Shown here piece after piece: positions 1-6,413 of a stretch of DNA of 7,753 nucleotides. This DNA is from Desulforhopalus sp. (GTDB taxonomy: Bacteria > Desulfobacterota > Desulfobulbia > Desulfobulbales > Desulfocapsaceae), in the NCBI GenBank assembly GCA_023231425.1, contig JALNVI010000099.1, forward strand, positions 1 through 7,753, read 5' to 3'. Numbering within the stretch: the first letter of the stretch is position 1; each line of letters begins with the position of its first letter. The notes under the pieces are model-generated. The model made no database searches and was not told the DNA's origin. It was given only the letters and a program-made list of their open reading frames with translations. A program made the translations under genes and the position numbers.

Positions 1-125
1 GCTTTCTGGATTGCACCGTCCACGCCTCCGCCACCGCGCAGCTCCTGATTGGCGGCGTTGACAATGGCATCGACCGGGGCGAGGGTGATATCTCCTTCAA
101 TAATCTCTATGTTTTCAGTCGTCAT
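1..125 (-). CDS. Macro-domain (ADP-ribose-binding/hydrolase) protein, N-terminal 41 residues
   Basis: This is the start of a macro-domain protein; the 3' part lies beyond the left edge. The visible protein begins MTTENIEIIEGDITLAPVDA and continues through IVNAANQELRGGGGVDGAIQK. The pattern GDIT..(V)DAIVNAAN..L.GGGGVDGAI is the N-terminal signature of the macro domain (YmdB/MacroD type). The Asn of NAAN and the glycine-rich loop contact ADP-ribose in that family. MacroD-type members usually hydrolyse O-acetyl-ADP-ribose or remove mono-ADP-ribose from proteins, and some act on DNA or RNA ADP-ribosylation; which one applies here cannot be told from 41 residues. The ATG at 125-123 follows an AGGGGA ribosome-binding site. 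The gene starts 12 bases after the sulfurylase/kinase stop, so the two are very probably co-transcribed. The family call is firm; the substrate is unknown. Confidence 0.9.
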   Translation of the reverse strand, partial: MTTENIEIIEGDITLAPVDAIVNAANQELRGGGGVDGAIQK

Positions 126-137
126 GTGTTGTTTCCC

Positions 138-1832
138 CTATTGTAGATAGCTCTGCTCCTCAAGGTAGAGCATGATTTCCTGCACGGCTTCCATTGGCGT
201 CATTTCGGTCGTATCAAGGGTCAGTTCAGGATTCTCCGGAGGGAAATAAGGATCGTCAATCCCGGTGACGCCCTTGATAATTCCCGCCCGTCCTTTGGCG
301 TAGAGACCCTTGCGGTCGCGCCCTTCGCAGACCTCAAGCGGGGTGGAGACATACACCTCAATATAACCGCCATAGCCGGAGATCAACTCCCGGTTCTCCG
401 CCCTTGATTCAGGGTAGGGCGCGATGGGGGCGCAGATGGCGATGCCGCCGTTTTTCGTTATTTCACTGGCAACAAAACCGATGCGGGTGACATTGAGGTT
501 GCGGTGTTCTTTGGTAAAGTTGAGTTCTGAAGAGAGGTTGCGCCGGACGATATCGCCGTCGAGCAGGGTGACAGGACGGTCGTTTCTCTCCAGAAACTGG
601 ACCATCAATACTTTGGCAATCGTCGATTTCCCCGACCCGGAGAGGCCGGTCATAAAGATGGTGAATCCCTGCCTTGAGCGCGGGGGGAAAGAGCTCTGCA
701 GCTCGCGGACAATCTCCGGCCAGGAGAACCATTCCGGCACATGCTCACCCATCTCCAGCCGCCGTTCCAGCTCGGTGGAGGTGATTTGCTTGACCTCGTC
801 GTCCTGCAGCTCATCCATGAAGAGATACATCCTGCGTTTTTCGTTGTAGCCCATTGGCCGCTGACGCACCATTTCAATGCCGGTCTTTGCAGCATTCTCC
901 GCGACCAGCTGCTGCGCTGCACCGCGTTCATAGAAAAGTTTGCCGTCCTGGTTGCGGCGGAATGGGTCTGCCTGATCCTCCGCCACCATGAAGTGGCTGC
1001 AACCGAAGTTCTTGCGGATGATCGCCTGCCACAAGGCCTCTTTCGGTCCGGCGAAGCGGCGGGCGTAGGGGGTGATGCCGAGGGCAATCATGTTGCGCGG
1101 GAACTTCTCCGCGAAGGCCTCGTAACAACGAATCTGGGTGTAGTAACCAAGGTCGCCGGGATGGCTGAGATCGGCCACCGGCTGGAGAAAGATGGCTGCC
1201 TGGGCCTCCCGGGCTGCGCTGAGCACCATCTCGCGGTGGGCGCAGTGCAGATATTCGTCAGTGTGGAATCCGAGCACCCGCCGCCAGCCGTTCATGGTGA
1301 AGGTGCGCACCGTCTCTGAGGGGCTGAGGCGCAGGGCGCGGAAATCGTAGTGGATGGGGAGGGTGACTCCTTCCAGAGCACCGCCGATACGAAACTCCTT
1401 TATCCGGTTGTACAGCTGAGCCACGCCGGGATGCAGGCTGGCGTCATCGGTACCATAAACCGATTTCGCCTCAGCCTCGCGGTCGGCCCGCCAGATGTCG
1501 CCCACGGTGAGAATGGCCAGCAGAAAGCCTTCGTCGTCGGTGAGAGCCAGCCGCTGCCCGCTTTTGAGCGAGGCTGCAAACTCCTCTTTTACGTCCAGCG
1601 CGATGGGAATCGGCCAGACAGTGCCGTTTGTAAGAGTCATCCGCTCCAGCACGCTGTCGTAGTCTGCCCGGTTGAGATAGCCGCAGAGCGGATAGCAGGC
1701 GCGGCTGAGCAGCAGCTCAAGGTCGCAGAGCTGGCGGGGGCTGAGACTCAGAGAGGGGAGGTCAAGCGCTTCGCGGCGCAGGTTTTCCACCCTGCGAAAA
1801 TGGACAAGGAGGCTCTCGGAGTGTTCATTCAT
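138..1832 (-). CDS. sat/cysC: Bifunctional ATP sulfurylase-like/adenylylsulfate (APS) kinase, with a degenerate sulfurylase active site
   Basis: This 564-residue cytoplasmic protein has the layout of bifunctional sulfate adenylyltransferase/APS kinases, which make APS from ATP and sulfate and then PAPS. Residues 1 to about 170 are the PUA-like N-terminal part, about 180-375 the sulfurylase catalytic domain, and about 388-562 the APS kinase. The kinase looks intact: P-loop GLSGSGKST at 396-404, DGD at 425-427, APIAPY at 468-473 and KGLYAKGRAG at 508-517. The sulfurylase fold is recognisable from FAGPKEALWQAIIRKNFGCSHF (260-281) and LHCAH (195-199, keeping the HxxH histidines). However, the catalytic QTRN loop is replaced by HTDE (190-193), and the GRDHAGP loop by AEDQADP (284-290). 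The loss of the sulfate-binding Arg makes normal sulfurylase activity doubtful. APS could come from another enzyme, or the domain may act on another substrate or be regulatory. The ATG at 1832 has AAAGGT about 10 bases upstream. The gene lies 57 bases after the nuclease fusion and 12 bases before the macro-domain gene. Confidence 0.88.
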   Translation of the reverse strand: MNEHSESLLVHFRRVENLRREALDLPSLSLSPRQLCDLELLLSRACYPLCGYLNRADYDSVLERMTLTNGTVWPIPIALDVKEEFAASLKSGQRLALTDDEGFLLAILTVGDIWRADREAEAKSVYGTDDASLHPGVAQLYNRIKEFRIGGALEGVTLPIHYDFRALRLSPSETVRTFTMNGWRRVLGFHTDEYLHCAHREMVLSAAREAQAAIFLQPVADLSHPGDLGYYTQIRCYEAFAEKFPRNMIALGITPYARRFAGPKEALWQAIIRKNFGCSHFMVAEDQADPFRRNQDGKLFYERGAAQQLVAENAAKTGIEMVRQRPMGYNEKRRMYLFMDELQDDEVKQITSTELERRLEMGEHVPEWFSWPEIVRELQSSFPPRSRQGFTIFMTGLSGSGKSTIAKVLMVQFLERNDRPVTLLDGDIVRRNLSSELNFTKEHRNLNVTRIGFVASEITKNGGIAICAPIAPYPESRAENRELISGYGGYIEVYVSTPLEVCEGRDRKGLYAKGRAGIIKGVTGIDDPYFPPENPELTLDTTEMTPMEAVQEIMLYLEEQSYLQ

Positions 1833-1889
1833 AGTTGTATTTTACCTTTAGGGTACCTTGAATAATCAGTCTTTCGCCCATTTTCTTCG

Positions 1890-3335
1890 TTACAGTTGGT
1901 AAAGCAGTTGCACCGGACAGTGGTCGGAGCCGTTGATCTCCTGCATGATTCCTGCATCGATCACCTTCTCTTTTGCTCCGGCATTGACGCAGAAGTAGTC
2001 AATACGCCAGCCGATGTTCTTTGCTCTTGCGTTGAAGCGGTAGCTCCACCAGGAATATTGCTCCGGCTGCTGATTGAACATGCGGAAGGTGTCAATATAC
2101 CCGGCGTCGTCAATAAAACCGTCCATCCAGCAACGTTCCTCAGGAGTGAAACCGGCGTTCTTCACGTTGGTCTTTGGATTCTTCAGATCGATTTCTTTGT
2201 GGGCAACATTAAAATCTCCGCAGAGTATAACATCTTTCTTCTCCTCCAGCTTTTGACAATATCGTTGCAGCGCGGCGTCGAAGGCCAGTTTATAGTCGAG
2301 ACGTTTCAGTCCTGCACCGGCATTGGGGAAGTAGATATTGAGCAGATGGAAGTTCTCAAACTCCAGACCGATAACCCGCCCCTCGCAGTCAAACTCCTCT
2401 TCGCCGATTCCGTAGTGAACCGCGAGTGGTTTGAGGCGGGTGTAGAGGGCAACGCCGGAGTAGCCCTTACGCTCGGCACTGTGCCATACAGAGGTGTAAC
2501 CGGGGATGTCTTTCAGGTCGTCAGAGAGTTGATCCGGCTGGGCCTTGGTCTCCTGGAGGCCGATGATGTCGGCGTCAAAGGCGAGCAGAGTATCGACAAA
2601 ACCCTTCTTTTCCACTGCGCGGATGCCGTTGACATTCCACGAAATACATTTGATTGCACCTTTTGGCGTTTTCGCTGTGCGGGTCTTGCGTGGGGTGACA
2701 CCGATTTTTGCGCAGTCGCTGCTCAGCGGGCACTCATCGCAGTGCGGCCCGATGGGGCGGCATATCGACTGGCCGAAACTGACCAGCAGGGAGTTGACCG
2801 GAATCCAGAACTCCTCGGGGAGTTTCTTTCGCAGTGCCATCTCGGTTTTCTGGGGAGTGTCGGTGTCAACGTATCCCCAGATATTCATGATGCGATGGAC
2901 GTGGGTGTCCACACAGATGGCAGGCAGCTGAAAGGCAACACTCTGCACGAGGTTGGCTGTCTTGCGACCAACTCCTGGCAGGGTGAGCAGTTCCTTCATT
3001 GTCTGTGGGACAACTCCGCCAAACTGTGCCAGCGCTTCGGGCAGTTTGGCCAGGTGTTTCGCCTTGTTTTTGTAGAAACCGACGGGGAAGATCAGCTTTT
3101 CAATCTGCTCCTCGCTGAGTCCCGCCAGATCGTCGGGGGTGGCCGCCTTTGCAAAAAGTTTGGCCGAAGCGCTGGCTGTTACTTCGTCTCGGGTGCGGGC
3201 AGAGAGGATGGTGGCAACAAGTACCTTAAAAGGCTCTTTTGTCTGCACGGCGATGAGGTCAACGACCGGTACACGGCGGTTGCTCACCTCTTTTTTCACA
3301 ATTTCAAGGTAGCGGGCAATATCGATTTCGGGCAT
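1890..3335 (-). CDS. nth-xth: Endonuclease III-exonuclease III fusion (DNA glycosylase/AP lyase plus AP endonuclease)
   Basis: One uninterrupted 481-residue reading frame joins two base-excision-repair enzymes. Residues 1 to about 215 are endonuclease III (Nth): the helix-hairpin-helix LPGVGRKTANLV (119-130) carries the catalytic Lys125, VDTHVHR (142-148) the catalytic Asp143, and Cys192, 199, 202 and 208 give the C-x6-C-x2-C-x5-C pattern of the 4Fe-4S cluster. The LSARTRDEVT segment (44-53) resembles the archaeal-type branch of the family. A basic linker of about ten residues (216-226) leads to a complete exonuclease III/AP endonuclease domain (about 227-481) with ISWNVNGIRA (231-240), QETKA (261-265), GDFNVAH (373-379), WRIDYF (443-448) and GSDHCP (469-474). 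All metal and catalytic residues I can place are present. Family knowledge predicts removal of oxidised pyrimidines and AP-site incision, followed by hydrolysis of the blocked 3' end by the second domain. The ATG at 3335 lacks a clear Shine-Dalgarno sequence (CTCCCCTCCC precedes it), so the exact start is less sure than the domains. Confidence 0.93.
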   Translation of the reverse strand: MPEIDIARYLEIVKKEVSNRRVPVVDLIAVQTKEPFKVLVATILSARTRDEVTASASAKLFAKAATPDDLAGLSEEQIEKLIFPVGFYKNKAKHLAKLPEALAQFGGVVPQTMKELLTLPGVGRKTANLVQSVAFQLPAICVDTHVHRIMNIWGYVDTDTPQKTEMALRKKLPEEFWIPVNSLLVSFGQSICRPIGPHCDECPLSSDCAKIGVTPRKTRTAKTPKGAIKCISWNVNGIRAVEKKGFVDTLLAFDADIIGLQETKAQPDQLSDDLKDIPGYTSVWHSAERKGYSGVALYTRLKPLAVHYGIGEEEFDCEGRVIGLEFENFHLLNIYFPNAGAGLKRLDYKLAFDAALQRYCQKLEEKKDVILCGDFNVAHKEIDLKNPKTNVKNAGFTPEERCWMDGFIDDAGYIDTFRMFNQQPEQYSWWSYRFNARAKNIGWRIDYFCVNAGAKEKVIDAGIMQEINGSDHCPVQLLYQL

Positions 3336-3357
3336 GGGAGGGGAGAAAGAGTAGATG

Positions 3358-3387
3358 AAAGGGCGGAGTGCAGAAGCACTCCGCCCC
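3358..3387 (-). terminator. Hairpin terminator after lysA
   Basis: A perfect 11-base-pair GC-rich stem (GGGCGGAGTGC at 3361-3371 with its complement at 3376-3386) closes a 4-base loop. It lies 6 bases beyond the lysA stop. Read on the minus strand it is followed only by TTTCATC, a short and broken U tract. It is probably a leaky intrinsic terminator or attenuator between lysA and the nuclease fusion, because there is almost no room (about 22 bases) for a new promoter before the next start codon. Confidence 0.7.
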
Positions 3388-3392
3388 GGAAA

Positions 3393-4649
3393 TTACAGCT
3401 TGCAGGAGTCCGGTTCGAAGTGGAGGGTTGCAAAATAATCCTCCAGGGTCTCCGCCCGGCGAATAAGTTTTACCGTGCCGTCTTCCTGGAAGAGCAGCTC
3501 TTTCGGGCGCAAATTCCCATTATAGTTGAAACCCATGGAGCTGCCGTGGGCACCGGTATCTTCAATGACAACGAGGTCACCGGTTTCAATCTTCGGCAGG
3601 GTTCGCTTGACGGCAAATTTATCGTTGTTTTCGCAGAGGGCACCAACGACATCCACCACCTCGGTTTCGCCTCCTTCCCTGCCCACCACTTCAACGTGGT
3701 GGTAGGCGCCATACATGCCCGGACGCATCAATGCGCTCATCGAGGCGTCTACGCCCACATAGGTGCGGTAGATCTCTTTGCGGTTGATGGCAGTGGTTAT
3801 CAGCACGCCGTGGGGCCCGGTCATGAAGCGGCCGCTTTCGGTGCAGAGTGTTGGCTGATAACCGTATTTTGCTTCAAAGGCTGTGAACAGTGCCGCTACT
3901 TCGCGCCCAAGAGATTCTACGTCAAGCTCGGGCATATCCGGCTCGTAGGGGATACCGAGACCGCCGCCGATGTTGATGAATTCAAAGGTAATGTCGAGTT
4001 CGCTGCCGATGGTGGTGATAAGTTCAAGCAGCATCTCCGCAGTCTGCACCATATACTTATAATTAAGCTCGTTGGAGGCAAGCATGGTGTGCAGGCCGAA
4101 ACGGGTGGCACCGGCGGCTTTTGCCTTGCGATAGGCCTCTATAATCTGCTCATGGCTGACGCCGTATTTGGCCTCCACCGGGTTGCCGATAATCGCGTTG
4201 CCGGTGCGCCGTCCGCCGGGGTTATAGCGAAAACAGATAAGCTCTGGCAGTTTGCCGGCCTTGTCGATCAGGGAGATGTCGTCAAGGTTGAGAATACAGC
4301 CGCCGTTTTCTGCAGCGAGGGCGAAATCGGTGTCACTGGTGTTGTTGGAGGTAAACATAATATCTTCCGGCCCTGCGCCTGCCTGCCGTGCAAGGATAAG
4401 TTCGGCCTGGGAAGAGCAGTCGAAACCATAGCCCATATCCTTCATGATTTTAAGAATTTCCGGGTTGGGCAGTGCCTTCACCGCGTAAAACTCTTTAAAA
4501 GTCTTCACTCCGGAAAAGGCCTTTTGCAGACGTGCCCCCGTGCTGCGAATTCCGACCTCGTCATAGATATGGAAGGGAGTTGTAAAGTGGTCGGTAATTT
4601 TGTGGGCTGCGGGGAAAAGGCGTGTTTTGTAGTCTTTGGAAATGGGCAT
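3393..4649 (-). CDS. lysA: Diaminopimelate decarboxylase (PLP-dependent, fold type III)
   Basis: This 418-residue protein is a fold-III PLP decarboxylase, normal in length for LysA, which makes L-lysine from meso-diaminopimelate. An N-terminal TIM barrel carries the PLP lysine in FYAVKALPNP (Lys58) and the phosphate-binding glycines in INIGGGLGIPY (225-235). Residues 264-272 (QPTLCTESG) and the C-terminal beta domain follow, with GALCENNDKF (336-345, the family's CE motif at 339-340) and DTGAHGSSMGFNYNG (364-378), including the expected active-site Tyr376. The barrel loop usually read as GLHxHIGSQ is GLHTMLASN (185-193), so this is a divergent subgroup. A related decarboxylase activity (ornithine, arginine or carboxynorspermidine) is less likely but not excluded. 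The ATG at 4649 has a good AGAAGGA site 5 bases upstream. The gene starts 10 bases after the Lrp/AsnC regulator, which suggests shared transcription and lysine-responsive control. Confidence 0.87.
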   Translation of the reverse strand: MPISKDYKTRLFPAAHKITDHFTTPFHIYDEVGIRSTGARLQKAFSGVKTFKEFYAVKALPNPEILKIMKDMGYGFDCSSQAELILARQAGAGPEDIMFTSNNTSDTDFALAAENGGCILNLDDISLIDKAGKLPELICFRYNPGGRRTGNAIIGNPVEAKYGVSHEQIIEAYRKAKAAGATRFGLHTMLASNELNYKYMVQTAEMLLELITTIGSELDITFEFINIGGGLGIPYEPDMPELDVESLGREVAALFTAFEAKYGYQPTLCTESGRFMTGPHGVLITTAINRKEIYRTYVGVDASMSALMRPGMYGAYHHVEVVGREGGETEVVDVVGALCENNDKFAVKRTLPKIETGDLVVIEDTGAHGSSMGFNYNGNLRPKELLFQEDGTVKLIRRAETLEDYFATLHFEPDSCKL

Positions 4650-4659
4650 GGTGTCCTTC

Positions 4660-5118
4660 TCAGCTCTGTTGGGGCAGGGGAATCCTGCCTGTTTCTTTCA
4701 GGGTCTTCACGACGGTCTCCGTCCTGGTGGAGTGCACGCCGGGGATTTTTTGAATAGAATGGAAAAGCAGCTTTCCAAGGGCTTCACTGTCTGCACAGCG
4801 CATCTTCAAAAAGAGGCCATCATTGCCGGTGACGAGGTGAATCTCCTGGATCTCAGGGATTTCCTGTAGAACGGCATCAATTTCTGCAAGCCTTTCTGTC
4901 TCAATTTGCAGATGCACAAAGGCAATCAGCGAGTGGCTGAACCGCTGCGGGTTGAGGCGTACCTCGTAGCCGTCAATATAGCCCTGCTTCTCCAGCTTGC
5001 GAATGCGTTCCAGAACTGCCGACGGAGCCAGTTCAACCTGGCGCGCAACTTCGGCGTTGGGGATCCGGGCCTTCTCTTGAAGGATTTTTAATATCTTATA
5101 GCTTATTTCGTCAATCAT
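4660..5118 (-). CDS. Lrp/AsnC-family transcriptional regulator
   Basis: This 152-residue protein has the standard Lrp/AsnC length and layout. Residues about 2-60 form the winged helix-turn-helix, with ISYKILKILQEKARIPNAEV (5-24) leading into the recognition helix segment APSAVLERIRKLEKQGYIDG (31-50). Residues about 63-145 form the RAM ligand-binding/oligomerisation domain (AFVHLQIE, VTGNDGLFLKM and VVKTLKETG are visible). Such proteins form octamers or dimers of dimers, bind amino acids and control amino-acid metabolism genes, commonly including their own. The gene comes first in a minus-strand unit, directly ahead of lysA, so control of lysine synthesis is the most natural guess; the effector is not shown by the sequence. 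The ATG at 5118 follows CAGGA with 9 bases of spacing, downstream of a strong promoter. Confidence 0.93.
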   Translation of the reverse strand: MIDEISYKILKILQEKARIPNAEVARQVELAPSAVLERIRKLEKQGYIDGYEVRLNPQRFSHSLIAFVHLQIETERLAEIDAVLQEIPEIQEIHLVTGNDGLFLKMRCADSEALGKLLFHSIQKIPGVHSTRTETVVKTLKETGRIPLPQQS

Positions 5119-5142
5119 GCGGTGAGTTCCTGTTTAGTCCGT

Positions 5143-5170
5143 ATAATATTTAGGTTGGCAGGATTGTCAA
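5143..5170 (-). promoter_or_regulatory. Sigma70-type promoter of the asnC-lysA operon
   Basis: On the minus strand there is a perfect -35 box TTGACA (5170-5165), a 16-base spacer and a -10 box TATTAT (5148-5143, five of six matches to consensus). It lies 24 bases upstream of the regulator's ATG. It is the best promoter in the window and probably drives the regulator and lysA, with readthrough into the genes beyond. The AT-rich -10 area is also where autoregulation by the Lrp-type protein could act. Confidence 0.75.
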
Positions 5171-5216
5171 GAGTTTTATTCATCAAAAAGAGATGGAAAT
5201 CAGAATGATGTTCTGC

Positions 5217-5254
5217 AAAAAAAAAAGGCCCGGCAGATTTTCATCTGTCGGGCC
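5217..5254 (-). terminator. Intrinsic terminator of the desulfoferrodoxin gene
   Basis: A 12-base-pair stem (5227-5238 with 5243-5254, one G-T wobble on the plus strand) closes a 4-base loop. On the minus strand it is followed at once by ten T residues (complement of A at 5217-5226). It starts 24 bases beyond the desulfoferrodoxin stop and insulates the asnC promoter from transcription coming from the right. Confidence 0.93.
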
Positions 5255-5278
5255 CTCAATATTACGAATGTAGACGTA

Positions 5279-5650
5279 TCAGGATTTCCAAAAACCGTGG
5301 AGGTTACAGAATTCACGGGCGGTACCTTCTGTAAGACCCGGGAAAAAGGCTTCAGGTTTGTCGGAGGGAGTGAGGAACTGGCGGTAGAGTTTGTTGCCGG
5401 AGACAACTTCAATCCATTGAATCCAGTGATCTTCGGTCATCGGGTGAGGAACAGAACCTACGGAGACTTTCAGTCCGCCGTCTACTTTTTCCACAACCGG
5501 AACGTGTTTTTCGGTGGCGGCATCGGTGGTGTTCTCTTTCATCATCTGCATCGGCTTGCCGCAGCAGACAAGCTCGCCGTCGGCGTCATTCATTCCTTCA
5601 ACGATGCTTCCACAGACAGAACATTTGTAAACAACCATTTTTTTACTCAT
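5279..5650 (-). CDS. dfx: Desulfoferrodoxin (two-centre superoxide reductase)
   Basis: This 123-residue cytoplasmic iron protein reduces superoxide to hydrogen peroxide without making oxygen, typical of anaerobes. The N-terminal desulforedoxin-like domain holds the Cys4 iron centre I: Cys10 and Cys13 (YKCSVCG), Cys29 and Cys30 (LVCCGKPM). The catalytic domain holds the His4-Cys centre II: His49 in EKHVPV, His69 and His75 in PHPMTEDHW, and Cys115 and His118 in EFCNLHGFW. Glu47 and Lys48, which assist catalysis in characterised enzymes, are also present. Length and every ligand match the 2Fe-SOR class. The ATG at 5650 has a strong GAGGAGG ribosome-binding site 7 bases upstream. The gene is monocistronic, divergent from ferritin, and ends at a strong terminator. 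The layout suggests joint control of superoxide removal and iron storage. The electron donor (usually rubredoxin) is not encoded here. Confidence 0.97.
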   Translation of the reverse strand: MSKKMVVYKCSVCGSIVEGMNDADGELVCCGKPMQMMKENTTDAATEKHVPVVEKVDGGLKVSVGSVPHPMTEDHWIQWIEVVSGNKLYRQFLTPSDKPEAFFPGLTEGTAREFCNLHGFWKS

Positions 5651-5727
5651 TGCAACTCCTCCTCAGGATAGCTTGTCGTTCATTTTGTTTTCGCCGGAGA
5701 CGTTATGGCGCCCGGCAGACACCTCAA

Positions 5728-5756
5728 AACATAAGCACGAGGAATAAAACCTGCAA
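5728..5756 (-). promoter_or_regulatory. Possible promoter of dfx
   Basis: On the minus strand TTGCAG (5756-5751), a 17-base spacer and TATGTT (5733-5728) resemble -35 and -10 boxes (four of six matches each). They lie about 78 bases before the dfx start codon. The match is modest and not unique in this AT-rich stretch, so this is tentative. Confidence 0.35.
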
Positions 5757-5780
5757 TCCCGGGGAAGAGTTTTTCCGGGG

Positions 5781-5852
5781 AATAATTCTCATCTGTTTTC
5801 TTGCATCCTTATCCACCTGTACTACTCTTTTGATCACGGAAGGATGAGAATT
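5781..5852. promoter_or_regulatory. Inverted-repeat pair in the dfx-ftn divergent region, Fur-like
   Basis: AATTCTCATC (5784-5793) recurs as its exact reverse complement GATGAGAATT (5843-5852), 49 bases away. Read on the minus strand, the left copy extends to TGAGAATTATTCCCC, which partly matches the 7-1-7 Fur core TGATAATnATTATCA. The right copy has only the half TGAGAAT. Placed between superoxide reductase and ferritin, a paired site for an iron- or peroxide-sensing regulator (Fur/PerR type) that could bridge both promoters is reasonable, but binding is inferred only. Confidence 0.35.
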
Positions 5853-5897
5853 CCGCAAAAGGCTGTGCATAGCAGCTCTCACAAAAAGGGGAAGGCA

Positions 5898-6413
5898 ATG
5901 ATTAACAAAGAAATGAATGATGCTCTTAACAAGCAGGTTGATGCAGAGATGTATTCCTCCAATCTCTACCTTGCAATGTACGGCTGGCTTGCAGAGAAAA
6001 GTCTGCCGGGTTTTGCTGAGTGGATGCGGGTGCAGGCTGCAGAGGAATATGACCACTGCATGCGTATATTCAACTATATTATTGAGCGCGGTGGCAATGT
6101 GCAGCTTGGTGCTATTCCAAAACCGGGCGGCAGCTGGAAGAGCGTACTTGAGCTGGCCAGCGAGGTGGTGGAGCATGAGGAGAAGGTAACCGGGATGATC
6201 AACAACCTGATGGATATTGCCATGCAGCAAAAAGATTACGCCGCAACCGCTTTCCTGCAGTGGTTTGTTACTGAGCAGGTTGAAGAGGAAAATAATGTGG
6301 GTGACGTTCTTTCAAGGGTTAAAATGATCGGTGACAATACGGCTGCACTCTATCATTTGGATGCAAGTCTTGGCCAGCGTTCTGCATCCCCTGCTCCAGA
6401 GGTTCAGGAATGA
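5898..6413 (+). CDS. ftnA: Bacterial non-haem ferritin
   Basis: This 171-residue four-helix-bundle protein stores iron as a ferric mineral inside a 24-subunit cage. Ferroxidase-site residues are recognisable: Glu17 and Tyr24 in helix A (DAEMYSSNLYLAMYGW, 15-30), Glu50 and His53 in helix B (AAEEYDHCM), Glu94 in helix C (EVVEHEEK), and Gln127 and Glu130 in helix D (FVTEQVEEE). The protein lacks a haem-binding bacterioferritin Met and a Dps-like short form, so FtnA-type is the best fit. The ATG at 5898 is preferred over an in-frame ATG at 5844 because the family begins at MINKEMNDALN and an AAGGGGAAGG site sits just upstream. Its stop overlaps the next start (ATGA at 6410-6413), so the selenoprotein behind it is translationally coupled. 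The C-terminal tail (about 158-171, Ser/Pro/Glu rich) is probably disordered. Confidence 0.96.
   Translation: MINKEMNDALNKQVDAEMYSSNLYLAMYGWLAEKSLPGFAEWMRVQAAEEYDHCMRIFNYIIERGGNVQLGAIPKPGGSWKSVLELASEVVEHEEKVTGMINNLMDIAMQQKDYAATAFLQWFVTEQVEEENNVGDVLSRVKMIGDNTAALYHLDASLGQRSASPAPEVQE

Noticed and set aside
1896..4757. A stop-free plus-strand frame of 953 codons, antisense to the nuclease fusion and lysA
   Set aside because: It runs across two clearly real minus-strand genes and their terminator, its translation has no recognisable domain, and such frames arise when codon bias keeps stop codons out of the antisense frame. I treat it as a shadow.
5758..5779. Hairpin-forming sequence in the dfx-ftn region (CCCGG ... 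CCGGG)
   Set aside because: The stem depends on G-U pairs on one strand and has mismatches on the other, and no T tract follows on either side, so it is not called as a terminator.
5844..5897. Upstream in-frame ATG giving an 18-residue N-terminal extension of ferritin
   Set aside because: The family starts at the Met at 5898, a good ribosome-binding site precedes that codon, and the extension (Ser/His/Lys rich) overlaps the candidate regulatory repeat.
5724..6230. Minus-strand 168-codon frame overlapping ferritin and the control region
   Set aside because: It is antisense to a certain ferritin gene and crosses the divergent promoter region; no domain features are visible.
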